A DNA stretch of 39,984 bases from Acholeplasmatales bacterium (GTDB taxonomy: Bacteria; Bacillota_I; Bacilli_A; Acholeplasmatales; Acholeplasmataceae): contig JAITXV010000033.1 in NCBI GenBank assembly GCA_031284605.1, positions 1 to 39,984 of the forward strand, written 5' to 3'. How positions within the stretch are numbered: position 1 is the first letter of the stretch; every line of letters begins with the position of its first letter. The translations under genes and the position numbers were made by a program. Below are positions 8,788 through 15,936 of the stretch, one piece after another. Under the pieces are notes generated by a model, which worked only from the letters and a program-made list of their open reading frames with translations, had not been told where the DNA came from and did not search any database.

Positions 8788-10865
8788 TGAATTTTGAAAA
8801 TAAAGAATATTTAAAAAAATTAAATGCTAAACAACTAGAGGCTGTCATCCATACAGATGGTCCTCTTTTTGTAATTGCAGGTGCAGGAACAGGAAAAACT
8901 AGAACTTTAACTACTAGAATAGTGTTTTTACTTGATAATATGTACGCTAGTGATGATGAAATATTAGCTGTTACTTTTACTAATAAAGCAGCTAGTGAAA
9001 TGAAAGATAGAATAAGAACTGAGTTAAAAAGAAATATTGGAGGAATGTGGATTCTTACATTTCACAGTTTAGGTAGTCGTATATTAAGAAGTTATATTGA
9101 GTTACTCAATATAGGAAATTTAAGAAAAGATTTTAGTATAATAGATGAAAGTGATCAAAAACAAATAATTAAGGAAATATTAAAAAACTTAAAAGTTGAA
9201 AATAAAAAAACAGGAGATGTAATAAATTATATTAGTTTATATAAAAATAATAATATTACTGTTAACGAAGTTTTATTAGATGATTATGAAAAAATATATT
9301 TTGAATATAATAAATATCTAATTAACAATAACTTAGTTGATTTTGATGATTTATTAATATATTCTTATAAATTACTACTTATGGATGAAGTTTTAGATAT
9401 ATATAAAAAAAGATTTAAATATATATTAGTTGATGAATTTCAAGATACTTCTTTACTACAGTTTTTAATTATCAAAAAATTGTCTTCTTATAATAACAAT
9501 GTCTTTGTAGTAGGAGACCCTGACCAATCTATATATGCGTTTAGAGGAGCATCATATAAGAATGATGAGTTATTTAAATCGCACTTTGACGCTAAAATAT
9601 GTGTTTTAGATGATAATTATAGGTCTAGTAATAATATTTTAGATTTAGCTAATAACTTAATAAAACATAATAAAAATAGAATAGCTGAAAAGAATTTATC
9701 TAGTTCTATAAATAGTTCATTTAAACCGGAGTATGCGTCTTGTTTTAATGAAAATGAAGAGGCTAAGTATGTAGTAGATAAAATAAAACAGTTATATGCT
9801 ATGGGGTATAAATATAAAGAAATGGCTATTATTTATAGAAATAATTCACTTTCTAGAATTTATGAAGAAGCGCTACTAAGTTCTAAAATAAAATATATAG
9901 TATATTCAGGACATAGCTTTTTTGAAAGAAGAGAAATAAAAGATGTTATAGCATATCTAAGAATAGCTTTAGACCCATACAATGATTTTTATTTAAAAAG
10001 GGTGTTAAACACACCTTCTAGAGGAATAGGTAAAACTTCTATAGAAATGTTAGAAAACATTGCATTAGAAAGAGGCATATCTTTGTTTGAATCAACTGAC
10101 TATTTTAGAAAACGTGAATTAGATAAGTTTGTTAGTACGGTTTTAGAACTTAATAAAGATATTGACGATTTTGAAAGTGCTGCTTTATTTTTAGAGCACG
10201 TTCTTGAAGTTATTAATTATATTGCTTATGTTAAAGAAAAATTAGATGACGCTGATGATAGAATTGAAAATATCATAGAATTTAAGAATATGTTAACAAA
10301 TGCAGATTTGATGTATCCAGGTACAATAAGAGATAAATTAACCTCCGTTTTAGAAGAAATAAGCCTAGCTACAGATATAGAAGATAAAGACGATAAGGAT
10401 ACAGACAAGGTTATTTTATCATCATATCACAGGGTAAAAGGTCTTGAATTCGCTGCAGTTTTCTTAGTAGCTATGGAGAGCAGTATTTTCCCATCTTTTT
10501 ACGCTAGCGGAGATGATTTAGATGAAGAAAGAAGAGTAGCTTATGTTGGAGTTACTCGTGCTAAGGAATTTTTATATTTATCTAGTGCAACTAGCCGCTT
10601 TAGAAACGGTGTTAGAGAATACGCAGATAAAAGCAGGTTTATTGATGAAATGTTTTTAACTAAAAATAATAAAAAAGTAGATAATAGTAACTTCTTAGAA
10701 CAACCCTCTAATATATATAAAGAAGGAAACAAAGTATATCATCCATCTTTTGGTGAGGGAGTAATAGTTCAAATAAAAGACAGTATTTTAACTATAGCTT
10801 TTGCATTACCATACGGTATTAAAAAAATCTTAGAGACTTATAAAGGTTTAGAAATAATTAAATAA
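8787..10865 (+). CDS. pcrA: ATP-dependent DNA helicase PcrA (UvrD family)
   Basis: A 692-residue SF1A 3'-5' helicase, the Gram-positive PcrA used in repair and in removing RecA and stalled complexes. In order: Q-motif KQLEAV, Walker A GAGTGKT (32-38), TFTNKAASEM, DEFQDT (216-221), GDPDQSIYAFRGA, DNYRSS, motif V YHRVKGLEF (about 547) and motif VI VAYVGVTRAKEFLYL. About 195 residues between YRNN (349) and motif V hold the 2B subdomain. The C-terminus has the small Tudor-like PcrA tail, seen as GNKVYHPSFGEGVI. It is slightly shorter than the usual 720-740 residues. The start overlaps the glnS stop by one base. Confidence 0.95.
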   Translation: MNFENKEYLKKLNAKQLEAVIHTDGPLFVIAGAGTGKTRTLTTRIVFLLDNMYASDDEILAVTFTNKAASEMKDRIRTELKRNIGGMWILTFHSLGSRILRSYIELLNIGNLRKDFSIIDESDQKQIIKEILKNLKVENKKTGDVINYISLYKNNNITVNEVLLDDYEKIYFEYNKYLINNNLVDFDDLLIYSYKLLLMDEVLDIYKKRFKYILVDEFQDTSLLQFLIIKKLSSYNNNVFVVGDPDQSIYAFRGASYKNDELFKSHFDAKICVLDDNYRSSNNILDLANNLIKHNKNRIAEKNLSSSINSSFKPEYASCFNENEEAKYVVDKIKQLYAMGYKYKEMAIIYRNNSLSRIYEEALLSSKIKYIVYSGHSFFERREIKDVIAYLRIALDPYNDFYLKRVLNTPSRGIGKTSIEMLENIALERGISLFESTDYFRKRELDKFVSTVLELNKDIDDFESAALFLEHVLEVINYIAYVKEKLDDADDRIENIIEFKNMLTNADLMYPGTIRDKLTSVLEEISLATDIEDKDDKDTDKVILSSYHRVKGLEFAAVFLVAMESSIFPSFYASGDDLDEERRVAYVGVTRAKEFLYLSSATSRFRNGVREYADKSRFIDEMFLTKNNKKVDNSNFLEQPSNIYKEGNKVYHPSFGEGVIVQIKDSILTIAFALPYGIKKILETYKGLEIIK

Positions 10866-10916
10866 AAAAGTAAATAAATAAAAATTAACATATTATATAT
10901 ATAGGGAGTATATATA

Positions 10917-12155
10917 ATGGAGTTAGATAAAAAACAAACCCAAATAGTGTGTGCAAGATATAAACACCTTTTTATTTTAGCTGGCGCAGGAAGTGGAAAA
11001 ACTAGAGTAATTGTTGAAAAAATAAAATTTATATTAGAAAATAAGGAAATAAATGAGGATGAAATACTTTGTATTACATTTACAGTTAAAGCATCTACAG
11101 AGATGCATGAAAGACTAGGTAAAAAAAATATAGATGTGATGACATTTCATAAGTTAGCTTATGAAATGATAAAAAAATATAAAAATAATAATATAAAAGT
11201 ATATGATGGTGATGGTGATAATAAGTTTAGTAAAGAAGATATTTTAAAAATATCTTCTTATAAAAACTCATTTAAAAATACCTTATTTAAGCCTTTTTTA
11301 ATAAAGAAATATAATGATTTCCTATTAAAAAATTGTTTTTATGATTTTGATGATTTGTTACTAATATTGCTTAAAATGTTAAAAAGTAATTATAACAATT
11401 GTTACTATGATTTAAAATATAAGTATATTTTTATAGATGAATTTCAAGATACTAATAATTTACAATATAATATTTTAAAAGCACTAACTAAAAAAGATAC
11501 TCAAACTTTAGCTGTAGGTGACCCAGACCAAGCTATTTATTCATTTAGAGGATCAAACTATAAAATTATTGATAAATATGTCAAAGATTTTAACGCTAGT
11601 GTAGTTACGCTAGATACTAACTATAGAAGTAATGTAAGTATTATTAACTGTGCTAATAATTTAATAAAACATAATATGTTTAGACATAAAAAAACGCTAT
11701 TTCCAAATAAAGGAGGGATTGGAAGTGTAATATATAAGAATTTTACTTCTAAAGATGAAGAAAATATTTTTATTATCAATGAGTTGAATATTTTAAAAAC
11801 TAAACACCAATTAAAAGAGATAGCGATAACCTATAGAAACCATATGTCTAAAAGTTTAGTTATTAGTTGCTTAGAAAAATATTATTTTAGTTATAGTGAA
11901 GACAAAGATAACTCTTCAAATGCCATCTCATTACTAACAATTCATGAAACGAAAGGGCTAGAGTTTGAAGTTGTTTTCATTATTGATATTAATGATTATA
12001 TACTACCTGATAGAAAAAATGATTCTATTTTTAATACCGAAGAAGAAAGAAGATTATTTTTTGTAGGAATTACTAGAGCTAAAGAAATACTATATCTAAT
12101 AAGCAATAATGAAAATGGTAAAATATCCGCATTTATTAACCAAACAAAGCATTAA
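10917..12155 (+). CDS. Compact UvrD/Rep-type helicase lacking most of subdomain 2B
   Basis: A 412-residue paralogue-like SF1A helicase directly downstream of pcrA. The core motifs are intact: Walker A AGAGSGKT (about 22-29), TFTVKASTEM, DEFQDTNN (174 on), GDPDQAIYSFRGS, NYRSN, motif V HETKGLEFE (about 343) and motif VI FFVGITRAKEILYL. Only about 35 residues separate the TYRN block (306) from motif V, against about 197 in the neighbouring PcrA, so the 2B subdomain is essentially missing. Subdomain 1B is also short and there is no C-terminal Tudor tail. Because every catalytic motif survives, a working small motor seems more likely than decay, but no substrate can be named. A GGGAG site 7 bases before the ATG fixes the start. 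Confidence 0.88.
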   Translation: MELDKKQTQIVCARYKHLFILAGAGSGKTRVIVEKIKFILENKEINEDEILCITFTVKASTEMHERLGKKNIDVMTFHKLAYEMIKKYKNNNIKVYDGDGDNKFSKEDILKISSYKNSFKNTLFKPFLIKKYNDFLLKNCFYDFDDLLLILLKMLKSNYNNCYYDLKYKYIFIDEFQDTNNLQYNILKALTKKDTQTLAVGDPDQAIYSFRGSNYKIIDKYVKDFNASVVTLDTNYRSNVSIINCANNLIKHNMFRHKKTLFPNKGGIGSVIYKNFTSKDEENIFIINELNILKTKHQLKEIAITYRNHMSKSLVISCLEKYYFSYSEDKDNSSNAISLLTIHETKGLEFEVVFIIDINDYILPDRKNDSIFNTEEERRLFFVGITRAKEILYLISNNENGKISAFINQTKH

Positions 12156-12172
12156 AGTGATAAAATATATGT

Positions 12173-12261
12173 GGAACAATACTCAAGAGGCTAAAGAGGC
12201 TGGTTTCGAAAACCAGTAGTGGCTAATACCTGCAGGAGTTCGAATCTCCTTTGTTCCGCCA
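12173..12261 (+). tRNA. tRNA-Ser, anticodon CGA
   Basis: The acceptor arms GGAACAA (12173-12179) and TTGTTCC (12251-12257) pair perfectly, followed by discriminator G and an encoded CCA. The anticodon stem CTGGT/ACCAG holds the loop TTCGAAA with anticodon CGA, reading UCG. The 17-base variable arm and the D-arm sequence CTCAAGAGGCTAAAGAG are typical of class II tRNA-Ser. T-arm AGGAG-TTCGAAT-CTCCT is perfect. Confidence 0.96.
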
Positions 12262-12284
12262 AAATATTTTTTTAAGGAGAAAGA

Positions 12285-12728
12285 ATGGATAAAAAACCAC
12301 TAGCATACAGAACATACTTACATTTAATATATTTAGGAGCTGCTATCTTTGTAGAACTTTTATTCTTCTTTCTATTTTTTTATATCTGCTCTCTAAATAA
12401 AGATTACAGTGTTTTAATTAATAGTATACCAGGATGGGTGTTGTTTATACTTTTAGACGGTTTTTTTATATTTATGTTTTTTAGAAACCCTAAGGTAACT
12501 ATTTACTATGATAGAGAATATATCTATCTAGCTAAGTCTAAAACTCAAATAAAAATTAGTGATATAGTTAATGTTACATATAGAAGAACATTTTCTAGGT
12601 ATTTTCTTAGTACAATAACTATATCTTGTAGAAACAATGAGTATAGTGTTGGTGGAATCAGATATATTAATGGTACAGTAGAAAAATTGATAGATTTAAA
12701 ATTAAGATATAGAAAACCAACTAAATAA
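12285..12728 (+). CDS. Small membrane protein with two helices and a PH-like cytosolic domain
   Basis: A 147-residue protein of unknown function. Two membrane helices (about residues 11-35 and 46-67) are followed by a soluble segment of about 75 residues. The tail runs VTIYYDREYIYLAKSKTQIKISDIVNV and continues as short beta strands, resembling the bacterial PH-like domains often found behind two helices; that match is by eye only. An AAGGAG site 5 bases before the ATG supports the start. It follows the tRNA-Ser by 23 bases and could share its transcript. The next gene has its own promoter at 12754-12763. Confidence 0.78.
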   Translation: MDKKPLAYRTYLHLIYLGAAIFVELLFFFLFFYICSLNKDYSVLINSIPGWVLFILLDGFFIFMFFRNPKVTIYYDREYIYLAKSKTQIKISDIVNVTYRRTFSRYFLSTITISCRNNEYSVGGIRYINGTVEKLIDLKLRYRKPTK

Positions 12729-12753
12729 AAAATACAAATAAATACGCTAAAAA

Positions 12754-12763
12754 ATGGTATAAT
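12754..12763 (+). promoter_or_regulatory. Extended -10 promoter ATGGTATAAT for the 12797 gene
   Basis: A perfect TATAAT (12758-12763) with TGG before it, identical over 10 bases to the promoter at 5300-5309. A weak -35 candidate TACAAA sits at 12733-12738. Transcription would begin near 12770, leaving a short leader before the coding frame. Confidence 0.65.
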
Positions 12764-12796
12764 AATACTATATTAATATAAAGGATGGATAAATAA

Positions 12797-13519
12797 ATTA
12801 ACGCCAAAGAAATTGTTAGAAAAAGAAACATAATATTTTATACTTTCATATCGGTGATAGTTATAATAATAATAACTATAGTATTATTAGCGGTATTTTT
12901 AGAAAGCGACACCGCTAAATTAGTTGTAAATTCAATTTTATTAGCGGTTTTAGGGATATTTGCGTTAATTATGAATGGATTTATCACAGCCTATAATAGT
13001 GCTGCTAGAATAGCGCTAATGATATTAAATCAAGGACCTCCAGTGCCATATATTAATAACCCAATTGAAAATGAAAAAGTAATACTCAAAAAAGATTTTA
13101 TAATGCATGCAAAAAATAGTGATTACTCAATATACTATAAAATTGAAAAAACTTCTCGCGGTAAATTAAGAAAAGTATTATATTTATGTGCGGTAATCTT
13201 CTTAAAAGATAAAAATTTGAACTTTTATAGTAAAGTCATAACCGATGAAATAACAAAGCTAGAAACATCTTTAAAAGAAATAAAAAGAATAAGTAAGAAA
13301 GTAATAATACAATTTAAAGAAATAGATGATTTAAGTGAAGATACAAAGAAAGAAATTGCGGATGTTATATCATATATGCAGTCTAACTCATACTATGCTC
13401 AAATAAATGTTGGGTTATATAATAAGGATAGAAATGCTTATTTCTTGTATAGTGAAAAGAAAATGCCGTCATACCACTATAAAGATGCAGTCGGATTAAT
13501 AAAGGAATTAATTAAATAA
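12797..13519 (+). CDS. Two-helix membrane protein with no standard start codon
   Basis: An unknown membrane protein of up to 241 residues. Two helices (about residues 13-37 and 44-66) precede a cytosolic domain of about 165 residues with basic, helical stretches such as ITKLETSLKEIKRISKKV. The frame is open from ATT 12797. The first conventional start inside it is GTG 12854, which lies at the beginning of the first helix and has no ribosome binding site, and would remove the basic INAKEIVRKRN segment expected in front of the helix. A GGATGG stretch (12783-12788) lies about 8 bases before ATT 12797. In the same frame upstream is ATG-GAT-AAA followed by TAA. So either ATT is the start or the gene carries an early stop. 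The domain itself looks intact. Confidence 0.65.
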   Translation: MNAKEIVRKRNIIFYTFISVIVIIIITIVLLAVFLESDTAKLVVNSILLAVLGIFALIMNGFITAYNSAARIALMILNQGPPVPYINNPIENEKVILKKDFIMHAKNSDYSIYYKIEKTSRGKLRKVLYLCAVIFLKDKNLNFYSKVITDEITKLETSLKEIKRISKKVIIQFKEIDDLSEDTKKEIADVISYMQSNSYYAQINVGLYNKDRNAYFLYSEKKMPSYHYKDAVGLIKELIK

Positions 13520-14020
13520 TAAAGACAATGCCTGCTAATAAATAAATAATAACTGAAGGTTTTATAACTTGTTTTTGTTATTTTAGCATTATACTCATTC
13601 AATTGTATGTTCTATACTAGTCAAATATAGCACCATTATTTGAGAAAGTCGTACTCACACTACCAATTAAATAGTAATATCTAACCAACCAATATAGCAA
13701 TTTAAATTATCTGGGTTATTTCTTTATTACAAGACTAAATTAGGAATATTTCTATTATTTCACTTGTAGTGATGTTTTTAGTGTAAAACTCATAGTATCT
13801 TTAATATAAAATTCATCTATTATTTTTAGCGCAGAACATATACGTATCAGAAACTCAACATCTAAAAATTCTTTTGGACAGTTATAGTCAAAATAAATAT
13901 AGTAGTTAGAGTGTATGTGATATATGATTAAAAGCTATTACAATTATTCAAAATCACAATGAAAATAATTATTTTGTAAATATATTAAGTGTTCAATAAA
14001 GATACATAATAGTATAAAAA
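13520..14020 (-). pseudogene. Probable decayed coding sequence in a 620-base gap
   Basis: Bases 13520-14140 hold no intact gene. On the minus strand, codon-like text appears in several frames. 13934-13755 is open for 59 codons with no start and includes KEFLDVEFLIRICSALKII and DEFYIKDTMSFTLKTS. Left of it, around 13690-13617, the phrase YLIGSVSTTFSNNGAIFD ends in TAG, and NEYNAKITKTSYKTFSYYLF continues in another frame toward 13530. This suggests one gene broken by frameshifts and stops. Its family is not recognisable, and in DNA this AT-rich the reading is uncertain. Confidence 0.35.
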
Positions 14021-14021
14021 A

Positions 14022-14069
14022 TCACAATTAACTTCCCCGCTATAGTTGCTTTTCTTCTGTTAATTGTGA
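14022..14069. repeat. 11-bp inverted repeat with 26-base loop
   Basis: TCACAATTAAC (14022-14032) is repeated as its reverse complement at 14059-14069. On the minus strand the right-hand arm is followed by TTTTTT, so it could act as a leftward terminator, but no intact minus-strand gene lies to its right before the plus-strand lipoprotein. It may belong with the decayed sequence beside it. Confidence 0.4.
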
Positions 14070-14110
14070 AGAGTTACTAATAAGATTAATAATAATAATA
14101 TGAATAAGAG

Positions 14111-14116
14111 TATAAT
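14111..14116 (+). promoter_or_regulatory. TATAAT -10 box for the 14141 lipoprotein gene
   Basis: A perfect TATAAT 24 bases before the ATG, followed by an AGGAGA ribosome binding site (14126-14131). There is no TGn extension and no good -35, so this is weaker than the others in the window. Confidence 0.45.
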
Positions 14117-14140
14117 ATATGCATAGGAGAAATATAAAAT

Positions 14141-14863
14141 ATGAAAAAAATGTTTTTATTAATTTGTTTATTCTTTATTGCAATATTAACAACAAGTTGT
14201 AACAAAAATACAAAAAGAGAAATAGAAGGACTATCTAGCAAAGATGAAATAGTGTGGTTTTCTTCAGGTGGATTATCTTTGTTTAAAAATATCATAGGAA
14301 GCAGCGATGGATATTTTACTATAGTAAATCCGATTCTTTTAGCGTATCAACTTGTAACTGTTGATAATAATTTTTATATAAGATTATATTATGGTACTCA
14401 TATGAGCCCAGAAGATAGAAATCAGGATGATTTTTACGATGATGCTTCGTATGAATTAAAGGTAGAAGAGTTTCAAGCAACTAGTGAATTTATTTCTATG
14501 GGTATAATCACGGGCAACACGCTGTTTTCAACCGCAATAGAAAGTTTTGGGTCTTCAAAATATAACTTAGATCTTATTGATACTGAAGAATATGGTGGTA
14601 TAATTTATAAGTATTGTGTTTTAGCTCCAATAGATTTATCTAGTCTTCCTAATAAAGGTGGATTAGCATTTACATTAGATAGTGCCTCAAGTATTGAAGG
14701 TCGCTACAGTGGTACTATAATCATATATTATGAAAAAAAGTCAGGTGGAATAATGTTTTATAACCGTGCTTCAATTGATAGATATCGCAAAATTGAATTT
14801 TATCTAGGAAGTAGTACACCATTTTGTACTTTACCTGAAACTTTCTTAACGGTTGGAAACTAA
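14141..14863 (+). CDS. Lipoprotein of unknown function, 240 residues
   Basis: A secreted lipoprotein: the N-terminus is MKKMFLLICLFFIAI followed by lipobox LTTSC with cysteine 20. The mature part of about 220 residues is rich in serine, glycine and tyrosine and appears mostly beta, with no enzyme motif I can see. It is transcribed alone, away from the decayed region on its left, and convergent with the lipoprotein gene at 14976; the shared hairpin at 14944-14971 ends both transcripts. The function is unknown. Confidence 0.85.
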   Translation: MKKMFLLICLFFIAILTTSCNKNTKREIEGLSSKDEIVWFSSGGLSLFKNIIGSSDGYFTIVNPILLAYQLVTVDNNFYIRLYYGTHMSPEDRNQDDFYDDASYELKVEEFQATSEFISMGIITGNTLFSTAIESFGSSKYNLDLIDTEEYGGIIYKYCVLAPIDLSSLPNKGGLAFTLDSASSIEGRYSGTIIIYYEKKSGGIMFYNRASIDRYRKIEFYLGSSTPFCTLPETFLTVGN

Positions 14864-14868
14864 CAACT

Positions 14869-14919
14869 ATGAGAAAACTTATTATTGTATTAGTGACATT
14901 TTGTTTGAGTTTATTTTAA
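14869..14919 (+). pseudogene. Orphan 16-residue lipoprotein signal fragment
   Basis: ATG 14869 starts MRKLIIVLVTFCLSLF and then TAA. This has the charge and hydrophobic profile of the lipoprotein signal peptides in this window but stops before any mature domain, and it has no ribosome binding site. It is either the stub of a deleted lipoprotein gene or chance. Confidence 0.3.
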
Positions 14920-14943
14920 TATTCATTCATTACTTCTAAAAAT

Positions 14944-14971
14944 AAAAAGTCGCTTAAATAAGCGGCTTTTT
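14944..14971. terminator. Bidirectional terminator between convergent lipoprotein genes
   Basis: Arms AAAAAGTCGCTTA (14944-14956) and TAAGCGGCTTTTT (14959-14971) pair with one G-T wobble and have A-runs and T-runs on their flanks, so the hairpin works in both directions: for the plus-strand gene ending at 14863 and the minus-strand gene ending at 14976. Confidence 0.88.
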
Positions 14972-14975
14972 ATTT

Positions 14976-15536
14976 TTATTTATGAGTTAATGAAGTAACG
15001 CTGTATCCGTAATTACTCAAACTGTATAAAGATTCAACTTCTAACATAAGTTTGACATCTTTTGATGCAAATCCAATATTATAATCAGACCCCATAAAAA
15101 TGTGTGATGTAACTATTATATATATAGTAATTACTAAATTACCATCTTTTTCTTTATAATAAATCTTTAAATCAGTATCACATAGATTAGTACCTGCAAT
15201 GGCTAAATCATTTGCATAACTAAGCATAACTTTTTCTTGAACAATGTCTTCTTGATTATATTTGGTTTTAGTTTTATTAATTTTTACATATGTTTTTAAT
15301 TTTGTTCCTAGATAATTAGCATAATTGATTTGTAATAAAAATATTTTATTACCAGAATTATAAAAAACTTTCCCACTTTCGTCATTTAAATAATAGTTTT
15401 TGTATATTTTATTACCAGCTTTATCGCGTACAATTAATGCTTGGCTATCATTTATTAAAGTTCCATAATCCTTTTTACAAGAAACTAAAAACATACTAAA
15501 CAAAGTTATTACTAAGATAAATAATATTTTTTTCAT
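14976..15536 (-). CDS. Lipoprotein at the end of the opp operon, 186 residues
   Basis: The signal MKKILFILVITLFS plus lipobox FLVSC (cysteine 20) marks an exported lipoprotein. The mature domain of about 165 residues is beta-rich, with alternating hydrophobic stretches such as KIFLLQINYANYLG and VITIYIIVTSHIFMG, and no motif I recognise. It follows the DUF3899-like gene by 10 bases with an AGGAGG site, and the terminator at 14944-14971 closes the transcript, so it is the last gene of the opp unit. A role in peptide capture is possible from context only. Confidence 0.83.
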   Translation of the reverse strand: MKKILFILVITLFSMFLVSCKKDYGTLINDSQALIVRDKAGNKIYKNYYLNDESGKVFYNSGNKIFLLQINYANYLGTKLKTYVKINKTKTKYNQEDIVQEKVMLSYANDLAIAGTNLCDTDLKIYYKEKDGNLVITIYIIVTSHIFMGSDYNIGFASKDVKLMLEVESLYSLSNYGYSVTSLTHK

Positions 15537-15546
15537 TTGTTTCCTC

Positions 15547-15936
15547 CTAATTTATATCTATAATTGCGAGCACTAAATCTACTAGCAAATATGCAAGAGC
15601 AATTAACACAATATATGCATTTCCTTTTCTATTTTCAGACGCTCTATCGTCAGTATAGTCTTTATATGTTGGATATTTTTCTTTTGTTTCTTTCCTTTTA
15701 AATATCATTCTAGTTGAATATGAAATTCCACTCCAAATTCTAGTTGCGCCTGTAAGCATAACTAATCCTACCACAAATACTAATGCACTGGATGCAAATA
15801 TACTAGATACAATATTAGTGAGTGTAAATCTATCATGATATACAATAAGCTGGAAACCTAGTGCTATAACTGGAATAATTACAGCTATTATAAGACATTT
15901 AATAAAAGAAATTTTAGGTTTTTGCTTTTCATTCAT
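15547..15936 (-). CDS. Small membrane protein, DUF3899-like
   Basis: A 129-residue integral membrane protein with about three helices: roughly 12-32, 42-66 and 108-126. Between the last two is a charged loop containing KEKYPTYKDYTDDRASE. This arrangement, with a SYxxY-type loop and a short C-terminal helix, resembles the DUF3899 family of Bacillota; the match is by eye. It starts within the oppF stop (TAATG, one-base overlap), so it is co-translated with the Opp transporter and may be an accessory part. No function is known. Confidence 0.75.
   Translation of the reverse strand: MNEKQKPKISFIKCLIIAVIIPVIALGFQLIVYHDRFTLTNIVSSIFASSALVFVVGLVMLTGATRIWSGISYSTRMIFKRKETKEKYPTYKDYTDDRASENRKGNAYIVLIALAYLLVDLVLAIIDIN

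Noticed and set aside
12173-12261. Integration site at the tRNA-Ser gene
   Set aside because: No integrase, no repeat of the tRNA 3' end in the window and only ordinary small genes follow.
12854-13519. GTG 12854 as the start of the two-helix protein
   Set aside because: No ribosome site precedes it and it would begin at the start of the first helix, dropping the basic segment just before it.
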